From: Sphagnum magellanicum
Lineage: Eukaryota; Streptophyta; Sphagnopsida; Sphagnales; Sphagnaceae
Reading direction: 5' to 3'
DNA: 64,000 nucleotides
Assembly: GCA_021904315.1 (NCBI GenBank)
Contig: CM038925.1
Span: 436,501-500,500 of the forward strand
Shown: piece by piece, positions 1 through 12,376 of the stretch
Position numbering within the stretch: position 1 is the stretch's first letter
Layout of the letters: each line of letters begins with the position of its first letter
Made by a program: the position numbers and the translations under genes
The notes under the pieces: model-generated
Database searches by the model: none
Told to the model about the DNA's origin: nothing
Seen by the model: the letters and a program-made list of their open reading frames with translations, nothing else

Positions 1-192
1 AACTCTTCAAAATTTCTCCAACTTTCCTTTCAGATTTCAAGAATCTTTTGGCCCACAAATTGGGTATTCCCCTACCAATGAGTAGAGTATATTACTGGTG
101 CTGCAGCTTTTAGGGTCACTGGTGCTCCATCTTTCTAGGGTGCCAGGGTTTTGGAGGGTTTAAAGGCCATTGCACGCGAGTAGCACCAGATT

Positions 193-3100
193 TATTTTTC
201 TCCAATTTTTCGATATTGCTCAAGTGACAATCATCCATAAGTATATTTAACCAAGTTTGGCACTATTCAAAGTCTGAAAGTAGAAAATCTTAAGCACCCT
301 TTCATGTTGTAAGCAATTGTGACAATTTTTGGCAAATCTCTTTAATTTTTTGAAAAAAAATTGAATTTTCTTTTTAAAATAGGGAATTTTTGACAGAATA
401 TTTTTCTCAAAATGGCAAACTTCATCACCAAAAGAATCACTAAGTACACCTTAAGGCAAAGCACATGGGATAAAGTGAGGTGCTATTGGGAACATGTTAA
501 TGAACACATTAAAAATTGAAGGAACATGTTGGAGAACACATTGGGAACTTAGGGAACATGTTGAAAACATGATGGGAACACAATGGGTTCAACTAAAATC
601 CAAAAAGGGAGACGAATGTACTTCCAAAGGAGGAATTTGCCAATTCTAATTACAACATACCCTTGGTCTTGGCAATGTAACTTTTTTCCGTGCCACATGT
701 CACAATCTCATGCAAAAGTCATAAAGAATCAAGGGTCAAAAGAAGAATTAAGGTTTGAGGGCTTTGCCAGTTGATTTGGCAGCAAAGGTCTTCAAAGCTA
801 AATAACATCCTTAAACTGTTCAGCACCTTAAAATGCACACCTATTTTGCCTGTTAAAGTGTGGGATATATGGCGTAATATACTTAACTAACCAACCAGAA
901 TTCTTCATGTTCATAACATTTTAGGGTTGAAGGTGGGCCCAAATACCAATCTGATTATACATAAAAGGATTAGCAACTGTTCTTGTGGTGACTGAGCACC
1001 AATGGTTTGAACATAGAGACTCAACTTGTTTCTTAATTTAATGTAATAAGTTACTAGTGTGGTCTGTGCCTTTGGCACAACTGTTACCTTGTCCTCAACT
1101 GATTTTTCCTTCCACAACCTGGTTTTTTGAAATTTATTTGAATTTTCTGCAGCAGAAATCACATAAAAATCAATATCCCCCACATTCTGAATTACCAAAT
1201 AAATTTAGAACTCGTTTGAATAAATTTGGGCCATCTTTTTCTACAGCCTCATTTTTGCCATGTCACTACAAAGGTTGAATGTCAATTTTTTATTTTTTAT
1301 TTGGTGGAAATAAATCTGGGCCATCTTTTTCAACAACCCTAATGTTGCCACTTGTCATTTTCAAATTTGATTTGGATTTTTCCACAAGCCATATTTTCCG
1401 AGTTTCTTATTATTTTCATTCGCTGATTTTTTGTAAATGTTTTTATGCCATGTTTTCAGTCTAGGAGGCTTACTAGATTTAAGGTATTGGACACATTGCT
1501 AAATGGTTTTAGGGTTAGGGTGAGCTTATCAGTTTAGGGTTATGTAGGGTTAAATGATATTTAATCTAGTAGGCCACATATTCAAATACATGGATCAAGG
1601 TTTACGGCCTAAAATTGCATTAAGCATATGGACTAAATTGCACAAATAGAATTTAACGTAGGTTTTCTTGTTTTAAACTAAGTGTCCACCTACTTATGCA
1701 AATTGCTACATAACAAACCAAGTGTTTGTAAATTCATGCACAAGAAATGGCACTTAGTCCAACCAACAAAACAATGCTTACAAGAAGCACCAGTCCAACA
1801 GTAATTCACTTGGCTAATTTAATGTCTTTTCATTTCCAAAGAAGGTTGCTGCCCATTACATTTTTCAATTAGGGGGGATTATCATTTTGGTTTAGCACTT
1901 ACGGTTTCACATTGCCATTACCTTTCATTATCCCACCAAGTGCCACTTGATACCAACTTCTCCAACCTTTACACCATAGTGCACACACCCTAGTCCCCCT
2001 ACCCCACTTATTATACTTGACACAATTATGTCACCATTTGCAAGATTCAACAATAGAATAAGGTTCCTTATTTTCAATTACACCCCAATAGAAACCCAAT
2101 TTATAGCTTTAACATGAACTCAATCAAGTAAATGAAGCAAGTGTATGCACATGGTTTTTCCTCTCCAAATACATACATTAGTGCTTGTGAAAAACACCAT
2201 TTTTAACAAAACGCACCCAATGACCAACAAGTGAAATTCACACCTTCAAAAAAAGTGCATATTTCTCACTTTTATAAGATTTTTTTTGCCCCTGCAAATT
2301 GAAGCAATTTTCATGCTCACACCATTTCCAACCACCAATCATCCCCTTTTCTTCTTGGTCTATCACCCACCTCATCCCATTCAAAAACCCATTAGGCATC
2401 TACACTATGAGGTGTTTAGGGTCACTTGCAAGGTGCATTATAGCATGTGCAACTTACACATGCACCTTTCTTAACAAACATTAGTACAAAAGTGGGGTGT
2501 AATTCATTAGCTTAAATCACTATGGGACCTTAAAAGTGAAATAAATTCATTACACTCTAGTGATTTCACCTTGGTTAAGGTTATGACATTATAATATCAC
2601 TATGTAAACATCATGGTTCATTATTATAATTTATTGAAGTAAATATGTTTATTTCCATGTCATTTTTCTAATAACCTATGCTACTTTATAATATACCCTA
2701 TATTATTTTAGGCTACTTTAATTATTTTAACTTATACGTTAAATTATTATAACTTATTATAAATCATTATACCCTAAACTATTATACCTTATTCTACCTT
2801 AAGGTATTTTAACTAACTTATTATAATTTTTTTATTTTAAATTATTTTAAATTAAATTATTCAACTAACCTTAGGCTATACCTTAGGTTATTTTATTTTA
2901 AATTAATATATATTATTTCAAGTTATACTTTAGGTTACTCAAGGTCATTCTCCTTTATGGTATTATAGGTTATTTTATCCTAAATATAAAATTTTGAAAT
3001 AATCTAAAATAAAATATAATGACCTAAAGTAAAATAACTTAGAATAGCCAATAATGGCTTATGAAAAATAATTTAGAATAGCTTATAATAAAATAACTAC

Positions 3101-3660
3101 CAATAATCTATGATAACATAGCCTAGAATATCCAACAATAACTTATAATGAAATAATTACCAATAGTTATAATATAACTTCGAATAATAAAAATAGCCAC
3201 CAATAGCCATTAATATAATAAAGATCAATAACCACCAATATCCATTAATAAAATATCCACCAATAGCCATTAATAAAATAGGTCCACCAATAATCATTAA
3301 TAACCTATGCTAATTTAACTTCAAATAATCACCAATAGCTTCCAATAGAATAACCAATAATAGCCACCAAACTAATAAGCACTAATATAATATATAGGCA
3401 CCAATAAATTAAGCAGCAATAGCCATCAATAGAATAACCAACAATAGCCACCAAATTAATAGCCACAAATAGCCTAGGGTAATATAACTTCAAATAACCA
3501 AAAATATCATAAGGTGAGATAACCTTAAATAGCCAAAAGTAACCAACAATAGCTTCACATAACTAAAAATAACCTAAGACAAAATAATTTATAATAAAAA
3601 TAATAATTTATAATAGCCACAAATAACCTAAAGTGAAATAGCTTACAATAATAAAAAATA
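193..3660 (+). repeat. Repeat family A, copy 1 (shorter copy)
   Basis: This stretch is colinear and in the same orientation with 27484-33060. Shared blocks include 195-930 with 27487-28255, 960-1200 with 29240-29470, 1200-2480 with 30490-31770, and the AT-rich tail. Relative to copy 2 it lacks two pieces of about 1 kb each (28265-29232 and about 29475-30485). No intact coding sequence is visible; short frames here are chance. A third partial copy lies near 63240-63760. The size and dispersal suggest an old LTR-type or non-autonomous element, but I could not identify terminal repeats or target-site duplications. Bases 1-192 are outside the shared block and show nothing. Confidence 0.8.
2640..3660. 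repeat. AT-rich degenerate fold-back array (copy 1)
   Basis: The first part (about 2640-2985) is written in units like TTATTTTAGGTTATTTTAAC. The second part (about 2990-3660) uses the complementary vocabulary, such as AATAACCACCAATAGCC and AATAACCTAAAATAA. The switch is near 2985, where GGTCATT...GGTTATTTTATC is mirrored by AAAATAAAATATAATGACC. The whole is therefore an imperfect, kilobase-scale inverted repeat made of short degenerate tandem units. It is coding-free. Confidence 0.6.
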
Positions 3661-3699
3661 ACATAAAAGGGGTATAAACATAATATGGAAATTGGAGGA

Positions 3700-4757
3700 A
3701 AAACAAGGAAGAGAGTGAATAGAAAAATAAAATGCTCGTTTAAGAACTTTAGGATGAGAATGAAGAACTCAAAGGTAGCATAGCATAGCTGAAGTTACGA
3801 GATGAAGAACTATAGGATTCAAGGCAGAAAACTAAAATATGGGAAACCATAAAGAGGAAATGGACAAAAGTAGTGTTTTTTCATAAGAAACAACATGAGG
3901 CTTTGGATAATTAGGTGAAAACACTAACTAAAAAAAAAGAAGGAGAACGAAAATGTTTTAATAGATTTGGAATTAATAAATCTAAAAAATGTATCTTTGA
4001 TGCAATTTTGAGGAGCTTAGAAAAAAAGACAACAAAGGTAGAAAAAAAGAAGTTAATGGAGGACAAGAAAAAGTATTAGATAATTTTGTAGCACTTACAA
4101 GCATAATTGGAGATGGCACAAGAACAAAAGAAGACTCTGGATCTAGCTAATGTCAAGAAAAAACTAGAAGATTATGAACAATTGTTACAAGACTATACCC
4201 TAATGAGGACAAAGAATAAGATGAAGGATTTTGAAGTAGAATCTGAAGAATGGTGGGAGGTTGCAGAGGAATATTTTACAATGGAGTTAGAAAATAATAT
4301 AACTCAACATAAAGCTGATGAAAAAATTCTAAGGTATAAGTTGGAAGCTTATCAAAAGAATTTTCCAAATTTTATTTGTGGTAGTACAATAAATACAGAG
4401 GTATCAAGCCAAGATGAAGAGATAGAAGCAAGGCCAAGTGGAATAGCTTAGGAGGAGGAAGTATAGATTGAGGAACCATAGGACCTCAGAAGTGGAATAA
4501 CTCATGAGGAAAAGGTATTACCAAAGATACCACAAGACCTTGAAAAAGGGGGTTAGGAAGAAAAATAACCATAGAAAATTCAGAAACAGGAAAAGGTGGA
4601 GGCTATTCTAGCACCAAAAAAAAAATCCAAAATACAACATCTGGAAATAGAATCATAGACTAAATTAATGGGGGAGGAAATCAAAACTAGAAAGCCAGAA
4701 GTAAATATAGAACCTCTAGTTTTTGTAAAAGTTGAGATTACAGAACCGTAGTAAGGG
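3700..4757 (+). pseudogene. Decayed gag-like coiled-coil ORF of a retroelement
   Basis: The longest open part is about 4107-4451, a Lys/Glu/Gln-rich stretch that would form a coiled coil. The same frame reads sensibly upstream (from about 4000) and downstream to about 4757, interrupted almost only by TAG and TAA. That is consistent with former CAG and CAA glutamine codons. It contains runs such as MEDKKK and EEWWEV. There is no zinc knuckle, protease or polymerase motif. It lies just upstream of a family B LTR (4851-5453) in the same orientation. I infer a gag or accessory ORF of an LTR element. A decayed host coiled-coil gene is less likely. Confidence 0.45.
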
Positions 4758-4850
4758 AGACAAATGCTTAGAAGGTATATAATACTCTCATTTGATTTCT
4801 ATCATTTTCCAAGGATTTCGGGGATGAAATCCAAAGTACAAAAGGGGTAA

Positions 4851-5453
4851 TGTTAAAGGGGTAGGATGAATATGATTTTGAATGAACAAGGCATTTAACA
4901 TAGGGATTAATCAGGGAACCTTGATAGTTTGAATTTTGAATTTTTGTTGGTTTTGAATCATGATGAGGACCCCAAAAGGCAGAGGTTCTAGAAAAGAGAA
5001 AGGGATTCTTGGACACAAAGTTTAGAAAAGAGTAGGAGTTGAAAGTACTTGGAGTAGAAAACCATACACTCTATTTTGATACCATAGATTTTAAGTGTTG
5101 TTTTAGATTTTTTTCAGCAAAACATGGGATCCTGTTGTAATTTTGATTCATGTATGTAATAAAGAAAAACACAAACTTCTAAAGTGAATTCTATGTTCAT
5201 TTTGTTGTGTGAATTTTTTATAATATCATAATATGATGAAATGAATTGTAATATTGTTTTTGGAGTTTTTTATAATGTATATTGAAAGCAAATTCTCGTT
5301 ATATGCAATAACCATGAATATGATGTTTTAATGAATGGTAATGTTAATTATGTTGAGAATTAAGGCAGGAATAGTGAATGTATGCATATGAAATACAAAT
5401 ATGTTGTTACAATAGTGTGAAATATTTTGTAGGAATTAAATTTCACTTCTACA
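4851..5453 (+). repeat. LTR, family B, copy 1
   Basis: It starts TGTTAAAGGGGTAGGATGAA and ends in TTTCACTTCTACA, so it has TG...CA ends. The same start and end recur at 45431-45853 and, split, at 34178-34580 plus 37840-38084. An AATAAAG signal lies near 5159, and the last 200 bases are best conserved between copies. Here the sequence after the end is not a convincing primer-binding site, unlike at 45856. Confidence 0.6.
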
Positions 5454-5524
5454 ATGGACTATTATTCGTTCTTGTTTTTATTTGTTTAATAGGCAAAGAA
5501 GCTTTAGTTTTTTAGGTTTCTAAT

Positions 5525-5870
5525 CATGGCTTTTGAAGTCACTTCATTGAACCTTAAGGAACCCATGGAGGCTTTCAACATGATTGCTTGTCCAAAAACT
5601 ATCAATAAGCAACAAAGAGAGAAACCAAGAAAGTGGGTGATATCTTAGAAGAGTGGCATGGACTATGGATGATTTTTATAGAAATCTAAAACTATGTAAT
5701 GTTGGCATTGATATTAAAAATGATTTAAACCCTGACTTGTTACAAATGTAAAGTTATAAAAGGTGTTTAGGAAGAAAAGATAAAATGGATAGAATAGTTA
5801 GAAGGGAAAGCCAACTGATAAATTGACAACTATAAATTATGTTGCCTTGTTGAAGTTGTACGAAGTTGTT
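5525..5870 (+). pseudogene. Short gag-like remnant downstream of LTR
   Basis: A reading frame starts at ATG 5526 (MAFEVTSLNLKEPMEAFNM) and runs about 40 codons before a TAG. Readable fragments continue in other frames to about 5850. Its position about 70 bases after the family B LTR suggests the start of an element gag. No diagnostic motif is present, so the call rests on position only. Confidence 0.3.
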
Positions 5871-6779
5871 TATCATGACCTTAGCCTTGGGCTTGCAACC
5901 AAGGCAAAGGCTTATAAAGGTGCGGGTTGAGACTGAAGCCTAGGAGTCATATTTTATGCTCTCGGGAGTGTAGGAGAATGAGGGAATGAACCCACACACT
6001 CCCAAGTGAGCTCCCATTTTGAGAGTTGGAGTCTCGATGGACTCCCAAGATTTTGGAGAACAATTTTAGGGGCCAAACTCATTGGATTAAAATTTTCCTT
6101 ATACCATTGGAAAGCTCTTGAAACGTAGATGTCTAAAATGTGCTCGCATGACCCATTTGAATACTTAAAACACAAATTATGACCAAAATAAAGATCGGAA
6201 GTCCAAGTACAAATTTGGCTCCTGCCCATTAAAATTCAAGAATCACCTTTATTTACTTGCGTGCAGGTGGTGTATCACATATTATAGAAAATTTCTCAAG
6301 GAGGGCTACAACTTTGCTTTAGACCTCATTTTAATTGGAGGTCTACATGAGAAGTTATGGGCCTCCAAAGTCTTAGGATTCCCAATTTGAAAATTTTTGG
6401 GACTCCCAAGTTGGGAGTCCTAGGACAAAATCACATTTGGATGTAGCCCCCATGGTTAATCACAGAGAATACTATAAGAACGAAGGTGGTGGCTTCCCCC
6501 AAGTCCGGGTCATGGTGAGTCTTATGAATCCGCATGTGCCCGTGGCTCATCTGTGCACCAAAAATGCTCCAACTATGCATTAACCAATTTGTTGTTTGGT
6601 TTGTGTAGGTTTGTGTGAAGAATTGACCTTCTTTTCACTTGTCTTAATCCCCATCTTGAAGCTCCAGCACGCCCTTCTACCCCCAAAGTGCTACGTACTA
6701 GGAAGCGTACCCAACTCCTCCTTCCACTATTTTCACCTCTAGACTCATAGTTGAGTCTATCAAGGAATTTGGGGGTGCA
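5871..6779 (+). repeat. LTR-like repeat, family C, copy 1
   Basis: This is colinear with 36517-37425 over its full length and with 12377-12637 over its first 260 bases. All copies begin near a TG(T) followed by (C)AACC(C/T)TAGCCTTGGGCTTG-like sequence. The full copies end close to GTCTRTCAAGGARYTTG...GTGC, after which they diverge, as expected at an element boundary. An LTR is the simplest reading. It is followed at 6842 by a long decayed ORF. Confidence 0.6.
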
Positions 6780-6841
6780 TCATTGTTTATGCCCACCCCC
6801 TTGATAATGGGTAATATTCAACAATCTTCTTACGAGGTTGG

Positions 6842-7951
6842 TTGGCCCAATGCAAAGGGCACAAAGTTAATTGGATCAAGTATGCATACAATTACACACA
6901 ACTGCAGATGAAAAAGGCCATGTGCCCTACTCTTGCCTTTGCAAACACTACTAGCCCACAAGTCTCTAGGTCTACCAACTCATTGCTAAATTCAACCTAT
7001 AATGGTTATAGTGCTATTAATGATGATTAAGCTTCAATGCACATGGGTGGTGTAAGGGCTTATGCCATTGTTTTCCTTCCAAGTCAAGAAGCATTAATGA
7101 AGAGGTTATTGATGGAGGCCCATGGAGAGGAAGGGGAATTTACCTCTAAGATGGCAGTGTTAGGAAAACAAACTATGGACCTTGAACGCAAGGCCTAGGA
7201 TTTGGTTGCCCAATTGCATGACATGAAGTCTTCACTTTTAAAGGAGTAATAGAAATTGGTTCCTTTATAAGAAAGGTTGTAGTGCTTGGATAAATAGATT
7301 GAAAAGAAAAAAATTGAACCAAATCCACCAACAGGTTCAGGTGCATGTCAAACCATTGTTGAGGATGTAATGTTGTCACTCCCTAAATCAACTGGCGAGT
7401 TGCCATACCTTGATAAACAAATAGAAATATAAATGATTATATTTGGATTATTTTCCTCTAAGGTGGAAGAAGGAAAAACAAAACTTGAGGCAACTACCAA
7501 GGAATTCTAAAGGTTTGAAAAGGACCTTCAGCTTCTGACACATAGAATGTCAGGTAGCAAAGTATGGATTGATGGTTTGGTGCATCAAATCTAACTCATG
7601 GCCCATGGAAGTAGGATAATTAATGCACCCCTTCCTATTGAGAACCCTAAGAACATGCTTACAAGACAATTTGGGAATTTTTGGGTGACACCTTGTCCAA
7701 TTTATGGGTTGTTTTATGCATGCAACAACATTCTTATTTCATCTTGTGGATGTACCTATCACCATTTTTACATGAGTGTACATCTAGAAACCAAGGCTAC
7801 TGTTTGTGTTAATCCCACTTGTGGGAAAGTATTGTCAAAGGAATGGATCACAAGTGTTGGATTTAATCACATTAGCATGAAGCTCAAGAGGCCCAAGGTG
7901 GAGTTGCCCAACCCTGGATTTATAAGGTTTGCCCAATTTGATTTGCAATAA
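6842..7951 (+). pseudogene. Decayed 370-codon element ORF with RING-like C-terminus
   Basis: One frame reads from ATG 6842 to a TAA after codon 369, broken by ten internal stops. These are TAA at 7028, 7247, 7268, 7430, 7508 and 7592, and TAG at 7196, 7250, 7280 and 7295; there is no TGA. The middle (about residues 80-210) is a Lys/Glu/Leu-rich coiled coil. The last 117 codons (7598-7951) are uninterrupted and contain a Cys/His cluster: YACNN, SCGCTYHHF, then CVNPTCGK and EWITSVGF. That spacing resembles a RING-type or related zinc-binding module. It follows the family C LTR on the same strand, so I read it as an element protein. The function is unknown, and I do not recognise a named family. 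Confidence 0.5.
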
Positions 7952-8335
7952 AAAAATTCCACAAGTCGTATGTTCTACAATTTCCTTTGGATTAATTGAA
8001 GTTCTTATGATTTAAGGTGTGTCAAATTTCGGCAGAGTAATAGGTCTAGGTTCATTGATCAAGTACCAAGTCTAGCTTTGTGTCAGTCACTTTGGATAAT
8101 TGGTCTCATTTGCTTTGTATATGTTGAAAGTCCAAAGTCAAGTAGAAGTGATTTTCCAACCTATACTACACATTTACACATTGCCTAGTGTTGCATGTGA
8201 CCTTAACTTAAAATCCTTTTTTTTCAAAATAAAATAATAGGTTGGTCATTCATTGACTCCTATGGTTGCGTCATGACATCAAATGATCTTCAAATAGTTG
8301 TAGTGATTTAAAAGTTGGAGAACTAGTTGTACAAT

Positions 8336-8890
8336 TCAAATATAGGTTATAGATCCTCCAAGTAAAATAGTAAGGGTAAAAAATATGACAAGCATTTTGT
8401 TTATTAACCTTACTTTCTTACAAGAAGGACTACTTGGTCATGTAATGTCAAGTAGATATTCCAAGTATTAAATACTTGTGTACAAGTAGGACATGCATTT
8501 TAGCTATTGTTCTTACTGTCTTACAAATAGAACATGAATTGGTCAAGTGAAAGTATTAGTTGTAAACTATCCAAGTAAAGTGGTAAGGGTGCAAACATAG
8601 CAAGCAAAGTGGTAAGGATACATGAAAACCTTCCAAGTAGAATGGTAAGGGGTACAAGTAGAACATGTCTTTTCTTCAAAAAACAACTACTTCACAAGTA
8701 AATCAATTGTAATTCACAAGTAATTCAGTTGTAATGAAAGTAGATTCTACACCTTTCAAGTAGAATGATATATGTTATAAGACAAGTATTTTGCTTACAG
8801 TAACAACTACACAAGTAATTCAATTGTATTGAAAGTAGACTTTACACTTTCCAAGTAGATTGTAAGGTTACAAATAGTACAAGATATGAT
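8336..8890 (+). repeat. Degenerate minisatellite-like stretch
   Basis: Variants of CCAAGTAGAATGGTAAGG and CAAGTAATTCAATTGTA recur irregularly, separated by 30 to 90 bases, together with repeated ACAAGTAGAACATG-like words. No ORF spans it. The flanks 7952-8335 and 8891-9150 show nothing coding. Confidence 0.45.
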
Positions 8891-9150
8891 GCATGCACTT
8901 GAAAATTGAACTTTGAATTTCTTCTATGTGTATTACCAAGTATTTTCATGCATAAAGTATAATTAAATTTCTAATGATGTAAGGAGTTTTTAGATATATG
9001 ACAAATTATATGCTGGTTTATATCAATATTTATGTGTGAATCCATGTTGGTTGCAGTGGGTCCAATTTATAGCTATACTCCAATTCTAGATTTATCTTCA
9101 AGGTCAAATAATGGCATTGGCCTAGGAATACACTGAAGGTGTAAAGGCAA

Positions 9151-9777
9151 ATGCCTACAATTGAGTCATTTCCATTGGTTTCCCAATCACTAACAACAAT
9201 CATTTCCAAGGACTCAAATAACATTGAAGAAGCCCATGTGCTATCTAATAAGGAAGAGAGCCTTCCAAATTTTAATGTGGATGCTTTCCTTGTTCCTTAT
9301 GATGTAATTCTTGTTCCTACAAGTGATCCCCTCCTTAAGCCTACACCTATAATACCTATATGTGTAGCAACAAATGTAAACAAGTCACTAATAGTTCTTA
9401 TTGTGACCCCCATTGTTGTTGCACCTACTAACCTTGAGTCACCTACAATGATGTAAACTTCTGTATTATAGCATACCCTAGATGCTTGCAACTCTAAGCC
9501 TCTAGGTGATTCTGTTTAAATTGTTAGCTTACCTTTGACCACTAAAAACCTAAGTGTACTAGCAACTAAAGGATTGGTTTTATGAAAACTTGAAGGGCAT
9601 CATGGGATTAATATCAGGAACATGAGTCAAATGGCTACTGGTTCAAAAAATGATCCAACAAAAGGGCTTAAAATTCATCCCAAGATGGGAATGGGCCCAA
9701 GGGTAAGGGTAAAATGTGTCAACGGACAAATGAAAAAACTAAAAAATGAGTCATTATTATTCAAGCTTCACCACTTA
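9151..9777 (+). pseudogene. Decayed ORF, Val/Pro/Ile/Thr-rich, unknown
   Basis: An open stretch of 101 codons (9151-9456) continues in the same frame to 9777 with four stops, three TAA/TAG and one TGA. The first half is low complexity (VPTSDPLLKPTPIIPI). The second half is Lys/Gly-rich (GHHGINIRNMSQMATGS). Decay resembles that of the ORF at 6842, so it is probably another piece of element coding sequence. No domain is recognised. Confidence 0.3.
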
Positions 9778-10519
9778 TAAAAAACCATTCATAATGTTGG
9801 TACCAAAACTTATTCTCTTTGTTAACATAAAAGTAAATATTCATCATGGGCTAGCCATTCATTCATTATTCAGTACATCACATACAATTTGTGTTGAACT
9901 TACCAAACATAAGCTCATACCCATTATATGCAAAAGTTTAAATTGTCGTAGTTCAAATCTAAACTCAAGAATCAAATAGGGCAACAATTAGGATGTAGAT
10001 GAATCAAACGTTTTGCCCATAACTAGCTAGTATTGAATTGTTTTACATTTGACAAATGTTTGGGCATATTATATTGCAATTGTCATAAGAAACCTTAGCT
10101 AGAGTGAAACTAATTAAATTGTTTTGATGCATTATGTAGGTTATACCATTTGGAGTACATAAATGAGTTTCATGCATGTGTACTTTGTTTATGTAGGGAG
10201 ATGTGGCTCTCTAAGAACTATTAGTTTCTAGTGGACTATAATTGATAACTTGCGGACAACTTAGTCAAATTATAGCTAGGCTTTTGGTTTATAGGAGTTT
10301 TACCTAGATTTTGAAAGAATTTCATCTTAGGTTTAGTAGAACTTTCTCACCCTTGAAACTTGTGAACTAGGCCTTTGAACTTTTTAAACTTATTTTTGAC
10401 ACATGTTTCATCTTTAGACAAGGCAAGACAAAATTTTATTTAATGTTAATAATGTTTAATAATATTTGGTATATTAATATGCAAAGTTAAGGCCTATCCA
10501 TGTTCATTGTGTAATTAGT

Positions 10520-10805
10520 TTGACTACTATGGGTCCAAGTATGTCCATAAGGTCTATAAATAGTTCCATAGGTTCTGCAAATAGATCCATAGGGTTTGCG
10601 AGTATGTCCATAGGTTCTATAAATAGGTCTGTAGGGTTGCAAGTATGTCCATTGTGTCTGTAAGTAGGTCCACTGGTTTTATTTATATGTCCATAGGGTC
10701 TTGAACTACTATACATGTATGTCTCCACATGGTCTCTAACTAGTAGGTCCACAAGTTGTGTAAGTAGTTCAATATGGCATCCAAGCAAGTCCATAGGTTT
10801 CATAA
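10520..10805 (+). repeat. Degenerate tandem repeat, unit about 20 bases
   Basis: Repeated variants of AAGTATGTCCATAGGGTCTG and AAATAGTTCCATAGGTTCTG fill this stretch, with units of about 20 bases pairing into about 40. The minus-strand frame across it (repeating EPMDLFA-like words) is a by-product of the repeat. The surrounding 9778-10519 and 10806-11360 hold no gene that I can see. Confidence 0.6.
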
Positions 10806-11360
10806 ATACATGGTTGGTGGGAACTATTTTTTATTTGTTTTGTAGAGTTGCATTATTGAACTAGATGGATTACATGAGGGCGTCCATTTATAGGTTAATA
10901 ATTGCACAATGTACAATCAATAATTAACCTAAATAGTTTATTGATATTTAGGCTAAAAATTAAAAGGTCCATAATAATTGTAATGTATAATCTTAAGTAA
11001 TGCTATACGTAATGCTTTAAGTACATTGATTACTTGTCAAGGATTAATCAAGTAATTGTACCTAGGTAGAATTATACATAATTCAATGTAATGTGGAGGT
11101 AACACATGTGTAATGTGTGGGATGTAGCTTCAATTAATGTCCTAGGTTCATTACAAACTCCATGTGACTTCCAAATACCAAGGTTGTGTGACATTTAAGT
11201 ATAACCCATCCCTGTAAAACCTAAACCCATCTATCTTCTTCTTTCAACCATCTTTCCCCATTTGTTTGGACCTTGCTTACATACTCCATGCTTTGAGTGT
11301 TTAACGACTAAGTACTAATTTTTAGTGGTGTTTCAAATTTCACTTGGAATGTTGGCATGG

Positions 11361-11913
11361 GTAGAGTTTAGCTCTTTTAGAGCTCTAATTCAAGTCCATT
11401 AGTGAACCCAACGTGGTTCATAAAATTGTCTAAAAGTTCATCCCAAACATGAAGGAGTGAATTGAAGGTAATGCAAAATGGTTCAAAGTAAAAATGAGCC
11501 TGTGTGACCATGGGCTAAATATAAGGAAGGAACTAACAGATTCCCATGTATCCATTGTTAAATGTGAGGCCATGTTTGGCAAGAAAAGAGGCAACAATGG
11601 GTTTAGATATGACAATTGTGTTGAACCTAGTTTGGTTGTAAGAGTGGAAGAGTTATATGTTGTTGTTTATCAGAAGTCAAATATTACGAACAACACAATT
11701 GGGGTGAGCTTTGCTAAGGTTGTCCTTATTGAAAGAAAAGGAAAATTCAAGGTTAACTTGGCCCATTTTGTAGCTGAAGTAAAGGGCATTGAAGCAAGAG
11801 GGCACAAGGGCAAGGTGGCTGTAAAAAGCTTGGGTAGAAAAATGGGATGTGTTACTACTATATTTGTACAACATACATCTCCAATAAACTTAGATCACCA
11901 ATTGTCAAAATAG
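11361..11913 (+). pseudogene. Decayed ORF of unknown origin
   Basis: A 139-codon open stretch (11494-11913) extends upstream in frame to about 11390 through one TAA and one TGA. The translated text is mixed in composition (EAMFGKKRGNNGF, VRVEELYVVVYQ) with no low complexity, which argues for a former coding sequence. No domain, signal peptide or membrane segment is seen. It is probably a retroelement remnant, given its neighbours. Confidence 0.3.
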
Positions 11914-12046
11914 AAGAGGTAAACGTTTTGACTCCTAGTGAGAAGCAAAATCCATGCATTCCAAAAACTAACTCATTGTCTCAACTTTTCAAGCAAATGT
12001 TTTCCACCCATCAATTTCAAGCTTTGCACATCTCTTTTCTTTTTGT

Positions 12047-12072
12047 TGGCCTTGCCTACCAAGGCAAGGCCA
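12047..12072. other. Perfect 11-bp hairpin
   Basis: TGGCCTTGCCT and AGGCAAGGCCA flank a four-base loop (ACCA, 12058-12061). It is GC-rich in an AT-rich setting. No function is evident, and there is no T tract after it. Confidence 0.5.
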
Positions 12073-12376
12073 TTGTGTTTAGATTCATTATAAAATATAG
12101 TAGCTTAATGGATTTTGCCCCCCTAGTTGGTTTGATATGACATTTTGGCTTGTGTTGAAACTTGAGATTTAGTTATAAGGTTATGATATCTTAAAGGATT
12201 TTAGTTTTTTTTAAGAGTATTTTATAAGATGATTATATTTTTGCATGGTGAAATATTTGAATTTCCATAAAATAAAATTTACCTTAAGATACATTTTTTA
12301 ATGTAAATGGCAAGGCCATAGTGTGACACACCCTTTGTTTTGATGGCCTTATTGTAGAACATCTAAAGACACTTTT

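Noticed and set aside
1505..1552. Telomere-like TTAGGG words
   Set aside because: Only a few irregular copies, shared with the homologous site near 30785, so they are part of repeat family A.
6842..7951. Reassigned TAA/TAG codons (alternative genetic code)
   Set aside because: The host genes in the same window use normal stops, and the pattern is explained by C-to-T decay of Gln codons.
10504..10803. 99-codon minus-strand frame with repeating EPMDLFA-like words
   Set aside because: It is the translation of a degenerate tandem repeat and has no start context or domain.
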